DNA of 6,065 nucleotides, from positions 1 to 6,065 of the forward strand of contig JAERRP010000688.1 of the NCBI GenBank assembly GCA_016735415.1. Reading direction: 5' to 3'. This document shows positions 1-5,796 of the stretch, piece after piece. The notes under the pieces were generated by a model, which worked only from the letters and a program-made list of their open reading frames with translations, had not been told where the DNA came from and did not search any database. This stretch comes from Desulfobacterales bacterium (GTDB lineage: Bacteria; Desulfobacterota; Desulfobacteria; Desulfobacterales; UBA5852). A program made the translations under genes and the position numbers. The first letter of the stretch is position 1. Each line of letters starts with the position of its first letter.

Positions 1-25
1 GGTTCAGGGTTTTCTTGTAATTCAT
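1..25 (-). CDS. ileS: 5' end of a gene, probably isoleucyl-tRNA synthetase (partial)
   Basis: Read on the - strand, an ATG at 25 opens the frame MNYKKTLN before the window ends. A GGAGG Shine-Dalgarno lies at 34-30, four bases upstream of the ATG, and a good promoter lies farther upstream, so this is a real gene start. The residues fit the usual opening of bacterial isoleucyl-tRNA synthetase, which begins with M, one or two polar residues, then Y-K-x-T-L-N. That enzyme charges tRNA-Ile in the cytoplasm. Only eight codons are visible, so the gene start is well supported but the product name is an inference from a short match. It is transcribed divergently from the YgiQ gene. Confidence 0.5.
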
Positions 26-123
26 GGTTCCTCCGGTGATCGGGGCGCAGGAGGAATGAGGCCTGGACGCCCTGTGAGGCACAACGCCTTGAAGCGTTTG
101 ACGCGCAAATTAATAAACGTTAT

Positions 124-152
124 TTGATAGCGGTAATCACCCGGAGTGTCAA
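124..152 (-). promoter_or_regulatory. sigma70-type promoter for the left-edge gene
   Basis: On the - strand a perfect -35 box TTGACA (152-147) is followed after 17 bases by TATCAA (129-124), which matches four of six -10 positions. Transcription would start near 117 and give a leader of about 90 nt before the ATG at 25. The leader contains a short dyad at 83-98, but I recognise no riboswitch or T-box in it. Confidence 0.6.
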
Positions 153-215
153 GGCAAGAGACGGCATCTTGCCTGCATTCGATCGTCCGTCTTTGCGCCG
201 ACCGGACGCCGGCCG

Positions 216-244
216 TTGAGAAATTCAGCGGTCCGCCTTATAAT
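216..244 (+). promoter_or_regulatory. sigma70-type promoter for the YgiQ gene
   Basis: TTGAGA (216-221, five of six) is separated by 17 bases from a perfect TATAAT (239-244), inside an AT-rich patch. Transcription would begin around 251, leaving an untranslated leader of about 170 nt before the ATG at 424. It lies back to back with the - strand promoter at 124-152, with 63 bases between the two -35 boxes. Confidence 0.65.
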
Positions 245-423
245 TATTTGATATTCCCGGAAACCATTCCGGCCACACGGTTCCGACGGAATCACAACCC
301 CATCGAAAAGAATGACATGCTGGACGCCGAACGAATCGAAACATCACCAGGCCTGACAACCGGAGTCATCAAAACACCCGCGGCACCGACCGGCAACGAC
401 GAACGGGTCCGGGGTTAGCCGCC

Positions 424-2178
424 ATGTTCCTGCCAACCACGATCGCGGAAGTCCGGCAGCGGGGATGGTCCGGGCTGGACGTAATCCTGGTGACCGGTGA
501 CAGCTATATCGACAGTCCCCACATCGGCGTGGCGGTCATCGGTCGCGTCCTGTATGCCGCCGGCTACCGGGTCGGCATCATTGCCCAGCCGGACCGAAGC
601 ACACCGGCCGACATTGTTCGCCTGGGAGAGCCCGAACTCTTCTGGGGCGTCACGGGCGGGAGCGTCGATTCCATGGTGGCCAACTACACCGCCCTCAACA
701 AAAAACGCCGGTCCGACGATTTTACGCCCGGGGGAACCAACAATCGTCGACCCGATCGGGCCGTGATCGTATACGCCAACCTGATCCGGCGGCACTTCAA
801 ATCTCCCGCGCCCATTGTTATCGGTGGCATCGAGGCCAGTCTGCGGCGAATATCCCACTATGATTTCTGGTCGAACCGCATTCGGCGCTCCCTCCTGTTC
901 GATGCCAAGGCCGATATCCTCGTTTATGGAATGGGAGAAAAACCAATCCTGGCCCTGGCCCTGGCCTTTCGCAAGCAGGAGGACTACCGCCATATTCGTG
1001 GCATCTGTTACAAAGCCAGGCGCCCGCCGGCCGATGCCCTGCATCTGCCGGACCATGAAGGCGCGGCCGCCGATCCCGCCGCGTTCACCCAAATGTTCCA
1101 CCGCTTCTACCGCAACAATGATCCGCAAAGCGCCCGCGTACTCTGCCAGCAGCAGGACTCCCGCTTTCTGGTGCACAACCCGCCCGCGCGCTCCTATTCG
1201 ACGGAAGAACTGGACGCGGTCTATGAAATGGATTTCGAATACGACCAGCATCCCTACTATGAAAAACAGGGGCCCGTGCGTGCCCTGGAGACCATTCGCT
1301 TCTCGCTGACCACTCACCGCGGCTGCTACGGCGAGTGTCATTTCTGCGCCATTGCCGTTCACCAGGGACGTACCGTCCAGTGGCGCAGCCCGGCCTCGCT
1401 GCTGCGCGAGGCGCGCAGCCTCACCGGCCATCCCCTGCTCAGGGGCGTACTGCTGGATGTGGGCGGACCCACGGCCAACATGTACGGCTTCGAATGCACG
1501 CGTAAAAGCCGCCAAGGGGCCTGCCGGCACCGGCGTTGTCTCTTCCCGCAAGTCTGTGAACACCTGCCGGTGGATCATTCCCGGCAGGTGGCCCTTCTGA
1601 CGGCTCTGCACCAACTGCCGGGCGTACGCCATGTATTCGTGGCCTCCGGACTGCGTTACGACCTTGTCATGGCGGATCGGAAATCCGGCCGGTCCTATAT
1701 CGATGCCCTGGCCGGCCGGCATGTTTCCGGACAGTTGAAAATCGCGCCCGAACACAGTGAGGACGATGTCCTCACACAGATGGGCAAATCCGGCATCGAA
1801 ACGCTGCTGCCGTTCCGGGAGCGGTTCATGAAAGCCAGCCGTGATGCCGGCAAGCATCAATACCTGACCTATTACTTTATCGCCGCCCATCCGGGCACGA
1901 CGGCCGGCCACATGAAACGCCTGAAGTCTTTCTGCCGACGGCAGCTCCGGATTTCACCGGAGCAGGTCCAAATCTTCACACCGACCCCGTCGACCTATTC
2001 CACCCTCATGTACTGGACCGAACGGGATCCTTTCAGCGGGGAAAAAATCTTCGTCGAAAAAGACCCGGTTCGAAAGCAGGGCCAGAAAAAGGAGCTGTTG
2101 CCCCGCCGACCCTCCCGACCCCGCGACAAACGGCCGCCGTCGCGGCCGCCCGGACGCCCCCATCGTCATAGACAATGA
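424..2178 (+). CDS. ygiQ: YgiQ family radical SAM protein
   Basis: A 584-residue YgiQ/UPF0313 radical SAM protein; the family's reaction is not established. The N-terminal Rossmann-like part has the family segment from D19 through VTGDSYID to IIAQPD (52-57). The radical SAM [4Fe-4S] motif CxxxCxxC is C301, C305, C308. It is followed by GGPTANMYG and a second cysteine set, C358, C367, C372, C378, matching the family pattern. Family blocks LKIAPEH (438-444), YYFIAAHPGT (483-492) and QVQIFTPTP (514-522) follow. The end is a basic Pro/Arg-rich tail from about residue 555, shorter than the tail of E. coli YgiQ (about 740 residues). ATG 424 is the first usable start after an in-frame TGA at 313-315; only a weak GGGG (411-414) precedes it. 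It appears to be a single-gene unit with its own promoter. Confidence 0.93.
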   Translation: MFLPTTIAEVRQRGWSGLDVILVTGDSYIDSPHIGVAVIGRVLYAAGYRVGIIAQPDRSTPADIVRLGEPELFWGVTGGSVDSMVANYTALNKKRRSDDFTPGGTNNRRPDRAVIVYANLIRRHFKSPAPIVIGGIEASLRRISHYDFWSNRIRRSLLFDAKADILVYGMGEKPILALALAFRKQEDYRHIRGICYKARRPPADALHLPDHEGAAADPAAFTQMFHRFYRNNDPQSARVLCQQQDSRFLVHNPPARSYSTEELDAVYEMDFEYDQHPYYEKQGPVRALETIRFSLTTHRGCYGECHFCAIAVHQGRTVQWRSPASLLREARSLTGHPLLRGVLLDVGGPTANMYGFECTRKSRQGACRHRRCLFPQVCEHLPVDHSRQVALLTALHQLPGVRHVFVASGLRYDLVMADRKSGRSYIDALAGRHVSGQLKIAPEHSEDDVLTQMGKSGIETLLPFRERFMKASRDAGKHQYLTYYFIAAHPGTTAGHMKRLKSFCRRQLRISPEQVQIFTPTPSTYSTLMYWTERDPFSGEKIFVEKDPVRKQGQKKELLPRRPSRPRDKRPPSRPPGRPHRHRQ

Positions 2179-2260
2179 AAAAAAACCCGGCCATTCGAAA
2201 TGGGGAAAACCGCCCAACCGACCGCCGGAAGGCATGGCGCCATCCCGCCCGCAACGCGTA

Positions 2261-2289
2261 TTTACAAGCCGGAGGTTTGCTGCTATAGG
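2261..2289 (+). promoter_or_regulatory. candidate promoter for the amino acid ABC transporter genes
   Basis: TTTACA (2261-2266, five of six) is followed after 17 bases by TATAGG (2284-2289, four of six). It lies in the 212-bp gap after the YgiQ gene and would give a leader of about 95 nt before ATG 2391. The -10 box is mediocre, so this is a candidate only. I see no clear intrinsic terminator for the YgiQ gene in the same gap. Confidence 0.35.
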
Positions 2290-2390
2290 GTAAGCCGCGT
2301 CAATTATACGACGTGTTTTCGGCCACCGGCGCTCATCCATACGCCCTGCCGTCATCTTATTTTTTTACGCGCGCCCTTAACACATCCACC

Positions 2391-3197
2391 ATGAAAAACA
2401 CCTCTAAAGCCCGGACAACCCATGCGGCTTACCCCGCGATGGAATTTCTTAAATTCGCGGCCCTGGCGTCGGTGGTGATCTGGCTTCTGGCACGGGGGTC
2501 GGCCCAACTGGGCTATTACTGGCAGTGGTACCGCATTCCCCAGTATCTTTTCACCGAAATCGACGGCCAGTGGGTCAGCGGCCCACTCCTTGCGGGCCTG
2601 ACGGTTACGCTTAGAATTTCCGCCATCAGCCTTGTGCTGGCCACCCTGCTCGGCTTGCTGACGGCGATTTTGCGCCTTTCGAACTCTTTTCTGGGGCGCC
2701 TGCTGGCGCGCGTTTACCTGGAAACGGTACGCAACACCCCCTTGCTGGTACAATTGTTTTTCATTTATTTTGTGGCCGCGCCCGTCCTTGACATCGGACG
2801 GTTCACCTCCGCCGTGCTGGCCCTGAGCCTGTTTGAAGGCGCTTATGCTTCGGAGATCTTCCGGGCCGGCATCGTCTCCATTCATCGTGGACAATGGGAG
2901 GCGTCCTACAGTTTGGGATTGAACACGCCGCAGACCTATCACCATATCATTCTGCCCCAGGCGATCCGGAACATTCTGCCCCCGCTGGCCAGTCAAGCCA
3001 TATCGCTCATCAAGGATTCGGCCCTGGTCAGCACCATCGCCATCTACGACCTGACCATGCAGGGTCAGGCCATTGTGGCGGAAACCTTCCTGGTATTCGA
3101 GGTGTGGTTTGTGGTTGCGGCCATCTATCTCGTGTTGACGGTATCGCTTTCCATGGTCGTCAACCATCTTGAAAAGCGTTTACGCTATTCGGTATAG
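2391..3197 (+). CDS. Polar amino acid ABC transporter permease, first subunit
   Basis: Inner-membrane permease of the His/Glu/Gln/Arg (HEQRo) amino acid uptake family, 268 residues from ATG 2391. It has an N-terminal hydrophobic segment (about 19-36), the linker YWQWYRIPQYLF (43-54), and then the conserved core: a membrane segment about 70-95, RNTPLLVQ (114-121), SLFEGAY (146-152), and the EAA loop beginning EAS (170-172) with G176 and ILP (187-189). That loop docks on the ATPase. It is clearly paralogous to the permease at 4105-4992 and should pair with it. The start is uncertain. No Shine-Dalgarno precedes ATG 2391, and GTG 2313 (26 residues longer) or ATG 2439 are in frame. ATG 2391 was chosen because it gives a short polar leader before the first membrane segment. 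The gene ends 18 bases before the binding-protein gene, which suggests one operon. Confidence 0.9.
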   Translation: MKNTSKARTTHAAYPAMEFLKFAALASVVIWLLARGSAQLGYYWQWYRIPQYLFTEIDGQWVSGPLLAGLTVTLRISAISLVLATLLGLLTAILRLSNSFLGRLLARVYLETVRNTPLLVQLFFIYFVAAPVLDIGRFTSAVLALSLFEGAYASEIFRAGIVSIHRGQWEASYSLGLNTPQTYHHIILPQAIRNILPPLASQAISLIKDSALVSTIAIYDLTMQGQAIVAETFLVFEVWFVVAAIYLVLTVSLSMVVNHLEKRLRYSV

Positions 3198-3203
3198 AGG
3201 AAA

Positions 3204-3208
3204 AGGAG
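3204..3208 (+). promoter_or_regulatory. strong ribosome binding site of the binding-protein gene
   Basis: AGGAG, within AAAAGGAGAA, lies seven bases before ATG 3216 and fixes that start. It is the only strong Shine-Dalgarno among the three transporter genes; both permease starts lack one. This fits the excess of binding protein over membrane subunits that is usual in such importers. Confidence 0.75.
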
Positions 3209-3215
3209 AATCATC

Positions 3216-4049
3216 ATGAAAGGACTTTGGAAGAAAACCCTGTCGGGCGTATTGCTTATCATCTGCGCCCTGGTGACCGCCCCGGCTGTGGCCGGCAATC
3301 TCCAGCAGCAGCTCATTCAGGAAAGCACCATCGAACAGGTTCAGAAACGCGGCGTGCTGCGGGTGGGCATGGATACGTTCGTTCCCTGGGCCATGCGGGA
3401 TAAAAGCGGACAGCTGATCGGCTTCGAAATCGACGTGGCCACCCGATTGGCCGCGGACATGGGCGTCAAAGTCGAATTTGTGCCCACCAAATGGTCCGGC
3501 ATCATCCCCGCCCTTTTAACCGGCAAATTCGATGTCATCATCGGCGGCATGGGCATTGTCCCTTCCCGCAACCTCAAAGTCAATTTCACCCAGCCCTACG
3601 ATTATTCCGGCATGTCGATGGTGGCCAGCCGGAAGCGGGCGGCCGAATTCAACACCATCCAAAAATTCAACCGGCCGGATGTCATTCTGGCGGTCAAGCT
3701 GGGATCGACCTCGGTGATGGCGGCCAAAAAGTACATGCCTAAGGCCACCTTGCGCCAATTCGACGGTGAAGCCCAGATCTACCAGGAAGTCATCAACGGC
3801 CGGGCCCACGCCGCGGTAGCCAACGCGCCCACCCCGGCCTTTCAGGCCATCGAAAATCCCGATAAACTTTTTCTTCCCCTTAAAACCACTTTTACTAAGG
3901 AACCCATCGGTTTTGCCGTCCGCAAGGGCGATTTCGACACCCTCAATTATTTCAACAACTGGATCCAATATGTCACGGCCGAAGGCTGGCTGGCGGAGCG
4001 CAAACATTACTGGTTTAAAACACGGGAATGGAAAAATCGCATCGAATAA
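3216..4049 (+). CDS. Amino acid ABC transporter periplasmic substrate-binding protein
   Basis: A 277-residue binding protein of SBP family 3 (HisJ/GlnH type) that captures its ligand in the periplasm and delivers it to the permeases. A Sec signal peptide is clear: K2, K6, K7, a hydrophobic core 11-20, and probable cleavage after AVA (24-26). The mature part has GVLRVGMDT (46-54), the family signature starting GFEID (69-73), the hinge-side GGMGIVPSR (110-118) with carboxylate-binding R118, FTQPY (124-128) and GST (163-165). By alignment in thought with HisJ, the usual Asp that binds the ligand's amino group falls at N203, and the Ser/Thr that helps it falls at G113. The ligand therefore cannot be named and may not be a standard alpha-amino acid. 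No lipobox is seen, so the protein should be soluble. The gene lies between the two permease genes. Confidence 0.92.
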   Translation: MKGLWKKTLSGVLLIICALVTAPAVAGNLQQQLIQESTIEQVQKRGVLRVGMDTFVPWAMRDKSGQLIGFEIDVATRLAADMGVKVEFVPTKWSGIIPALLTGKFDVIIGGMGIVPSRNLKVNFTQPYDYSGMSMVASRKRAAEFNTIQKFNRPDVILAVKLGSTSVMAAKKYMPKATLRQFDGEAQIYQEVINGRAHAAVANAPTPAFQAIENPDKLFLPLKTTFTKEPIGFAVRKGDFDTLNYFNNWIQYVTAEGWLAERKHYWFKTREWKNRIE

Positions 4050-4104
4050 AGACCATCACCCGCCACGCCTCCGGCCATCACCCTGAAAGCAATGGTTATC
4101 ACGG

Positions 4105-4992
4105 TTGCCGACCCGCAGATCCTCCATAACCCTTCTCGATATCGTGCTTGGCACCCTGCTGCTGATTGCAGGCGGATATGTTTTCTGGCGCTTTAGCGCC
4201 GGTCTGGATTATCACTGGCAATGGGGACGCATTCCGCAGTATCTGTTCCGCTATGATGCCGCCAGCGACCACTGGGTGGCCAATACGCTCGTTACGGGAT
4301 TTCTCAATACCATCCGGCTCAGCATCTGGGGAACCCTCATAGCCACCCTGCTGGGGACCGTCATGGGTCTCTTTCGAATCAGCCCTCGTCTTTTTCGACG
4401 TCTGGTCGGCGGTACCTATGTCGAACTTGTCCGCAATACCCCACCACTGGTACTGATCTTTATCTTCTATTTTTTTGTCAGTGACCAGATCATGCCATTG
4501 GCAGATATCCAGAACATAGCCGAAGGGTGGCCGCCCGCGCTGCAAAAGCTGATGACTTTTCTGCTGGCCTCCCCTGCCCAACTGCCGGCCTTTCTGTCCG
4601 CCCTGCTGACCCTCTCACTTTTCGAGGGGGCCTATATTGCCGAGATCGTACGGGCCGGCATCCAGTCCATTGAAACGGGCCAATGGGAGGCTTCCGCCGG
4701 TCTGGGGTTGTCACGCCGGCAACAACTCTATCATGTCATCATGCCCCAGGCCTGGCGGCGCATTCTCCCGCCCCTGGCCGGTCAGTTCATTTCGACGATC
4801 AAGGATTCGGCCATCGTATCGGTCATCTCCATTCCGGAGCTCACCTTTCAAGGCATGGAACTCATGGCATCGACCTACCTGACGTTCGAGATCTGGATAA
4901 CCGTCACGATGCTGTATCTGCTGTTGACGTTCTCCTGCTCGATGGCGGTTGGACGGCTGGAAGGGGTCCTCAACCGCTTTCGCGATTATTGA
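4105..4992 (+). CDS. Polar amino acid ABC transporter permease, second subunit
   Basis: HEQRo-family inner-membrane permease, 295 residues, presumed partner of the permease at 2391-3197. Shared blocks are an N-terminal membrane segment (about 11-29), YHWQWGRIPQYLF (36-48), RNTPPLV (110-116), SLFEGAY (171-177), EAS (195-197) with G201 and IMP (212-214) of the EAA loop, then ISTIKDSAIVS (229-239). It carries about 29 extra residues (around 127-160) between the membrane segment after RNTP and SLFEGAY, compared with its partner. The start is uncertain. An in-frame TGA at 4084-4086 bounds the frame, and the first usable codon is TTG 4105 with no good Shine-Dalgarno; GTG 4144 is the next choice but would cut into the first membrane segment. 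The gap from the binding-protein gene is 55 bases. No ATPase gene follows it. Confidence 0.9.
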   Translation: MPTRRSSITLLDIVLGTLLLIAGGYVFWRFSAGLDYHWQWGRIPQYLFRYDAASDHWVANTLVTGFLNTIRLSIWGTLIATLLGTVMGLFRISPRLFRRLVGGTYVELVRNTPPLVLIFIFYFFVSDQIMPLADIQNIAEGWPPALQKLMTFLLASPAQLPAFLSALLTLSLFEGAYIAEIVRAGIQSIETGQWEASAGLGLSRRQQLYHVIMPQAWRRILPPLAGQFISTIKDSAIVSVISIPELTFQGMELMASTYLTFEIWITVTMLYLLLTFSCSMAVGRLEGVLNRFRDY

Positions 4993-5065
4993 CGGAAATC
5001 GCCGCCGTATCGTCTCCGCCCCGACCGCAATCATTGCCAGGGGAATTTCTAACTGCTTAATGCTA

Positions 5066-5096
5066 TTGATAATCTATAAGAAATATGTTTTATTAT
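5066..5096 (+). promoter_or_regulatory. AT-rich candidate promoter region for the PilZ gene
   Basis: TTGATA (5066-5071) precedes TATTAT (5091-5096), each matching five of six sigma70 positions, but the spacer is 19 bases, longer than the optimum. TATAAG (5075-5080) is another possible -10 without a good -35. The whole stretch 5050-5100 is far more AT-rich than its surroundings, which supports a promoter, though the exact boxes are uncertain. Confidence 0.35.
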
Positions 5097-5126
5097 AGTA
5101 TGGGTATGCGTACCAAGGAAAAGTTC

Positions 5127-5633
5127 ATGGACACATCCGATATGGACAGACGCAAGTACAACGTCACACTGTCCCGCTTGATCAAGACGATTGTGGGCAT
5201 GACTGAAAAACAGCAGCTGATCATGCTCAGGCTGTCGGAAGAACTGCTCTATCGCCAGAAAAAGCCGATTCTGACGGGTGAATCCCAAAGCGCAATGACA
5301 CGCAGTCGCCCCAACCATCCGCGCAAACCATCTTCCATCATCGTCAACTACGCCATCGGCAACCGGTTTTATACCGATTATATCGAAGACATTCATCCCG
5401 ACGGTATCTTCATCGCCACCGATGAAGACTTTACCGTGGGCGAAGAACTGGCGCTGGCGTTTTCACATCCCAAGTTCCCCGATATTTTCAGAGTTTACGC
5501 CGATATCATTTACACGACCAACGATGGTATCGGGGTTCAGTTTAAAAATCTCAGCAATCCCCAGCGCGACCGCATCAAAGCGCTGGCCAACTGGATCAAG
5601 GGACTTCAGACCGGATCCCCCCCCGCCGATTGA
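5127..5633 (+). CDS. PilZ-domain protein with degenerate c-di-GMP motifs
   Basis: A 168-residue cytoplasmic protein with no membrane segment. Residues 1-48 look helical (TLSRLIKTIVGMTEKQQL type), followed by a polar linker and a PilZ-like beta-barrel at about 64-155. PilZ proteins bind cyclic di-GMP through RxxxR and D/NxSxxG. Here the first motif appears as R61-x4-R66, one residue too long, and the second as D88-I-H-P-D-G93, with His where Ser is expected. GIGVQFKNLS (134-143) is the typical late strand. Nucleotide binding is therefore doubtful, and the target is unknown. ATG 5127 was chosen because AAGGA (5115-5119) lies seven bases upstream; ATG codons at 5085, 5100 and 5106 are in frame but lack such a site. 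A run of eight C occurs at 5617-5624, four codons before the stop. Confidence 0.8.
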   Translation: MDTSDMDRRKYNVTLSRLIKTIVGMTEKQQLIMLRLSEELLYRQKKPILTGESQSAMTRSRPNHPRKPSSIIVNYAIGNRFYTDYIEDIHPDGIFIATDEDFTVGEELALAFSHPKFPDIFRVYADIIYTTNDGIGVQFKNLSNPQRDRIKALANWIKGLQTGSPPAD

Positions 5634-5708
5634 TCGTTCCACCGCCGTCTCCCGTACAAAACCCGCTGCCATTTTTTCACGATTGCCGGGCGGGAAATTA
5701 CGATCAGC

Positions 5709-5737
5709 TTGCCCCATGGCGTTATTGGCATTATATG
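5709..5737 (+). promoter_or_regulatory. weak candidate promoter for the last gene
   Basis: TTGCCC (5709-5714) and TATATG (5732-5737) are separated by 17 bases, each matching four of six consensus positions. They lie in the 163-bp gap after the PilZ gene, about 60 bases before ATG 5797. No clear terminator of the PilZ gene was seen here, so read-through is equally possible. Confidence 0.25.
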
Positions 5738-5796
5738 TTAAGGCCTGTGTCGAAGACAGATGCATAGACCGCGACGTTAACCGTTGGGAGGCAGGC

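Noticed and set aside
146..418. 90-codon + strand frame before the YgiQ gene
   Set aside because: Its start overlaps the - strand promoter and lies upstream of the + strand promoter at 216-244, and the translation is not protein-like. Only its last 33 codons (from 317) could be a leader frame, noted separately.
415..1911. Long open frame of 498 codons on the - strand opposite the YgiQ gene
   Set aside because: It is antisense to a confidently identified gene, its translation resembles no family, and it has no ribosome site. GC-rich coding DNA often leaves such frames open.
2191..2203. Small hairpin CCATT-CGA-AATGG next to a run of eight A after the YgiQ stop
   Set aside because: The stem is only five base pairs and no T-run follows on the + strand. 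On the - strand the T-run follows after a gap, but no - strand gene ends here.
2234..2243. Perfect 10-bp palindrome ATGGCGCCAT
   Set aside because: It is a single short copy with no recognisable operator context; chance occurrence is likely in GC-rich DNA.
2200..2394. 64-codon frame whose TGA overlaps the permease ATG as ATGA
   Set aside because: The overlap suggests coupling, but the frame has no ribosome site, starts before the candidate promoter, and has an unlikely composition (many Pro, Arg and Cys).
2352..3167. Open frame of 271 codons on the - strand opposite the first permease
   Set aside because: It is an antisense shadow of a clear permease gene, with a low-complexity hydrophilic translation.
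5617..5624. Run of eight C near the end of the PilZ gene
   Set aside because: It could be slippage-prone, but it lies four codons from the stop, so a shift would alter only the extreme C-terminus.
5634..5796. Search for a terminator between the PilZ gene and the last gene
   Set aside because: There is a T-run at about 5672-5677, but no stable GC stem lies directly before it.
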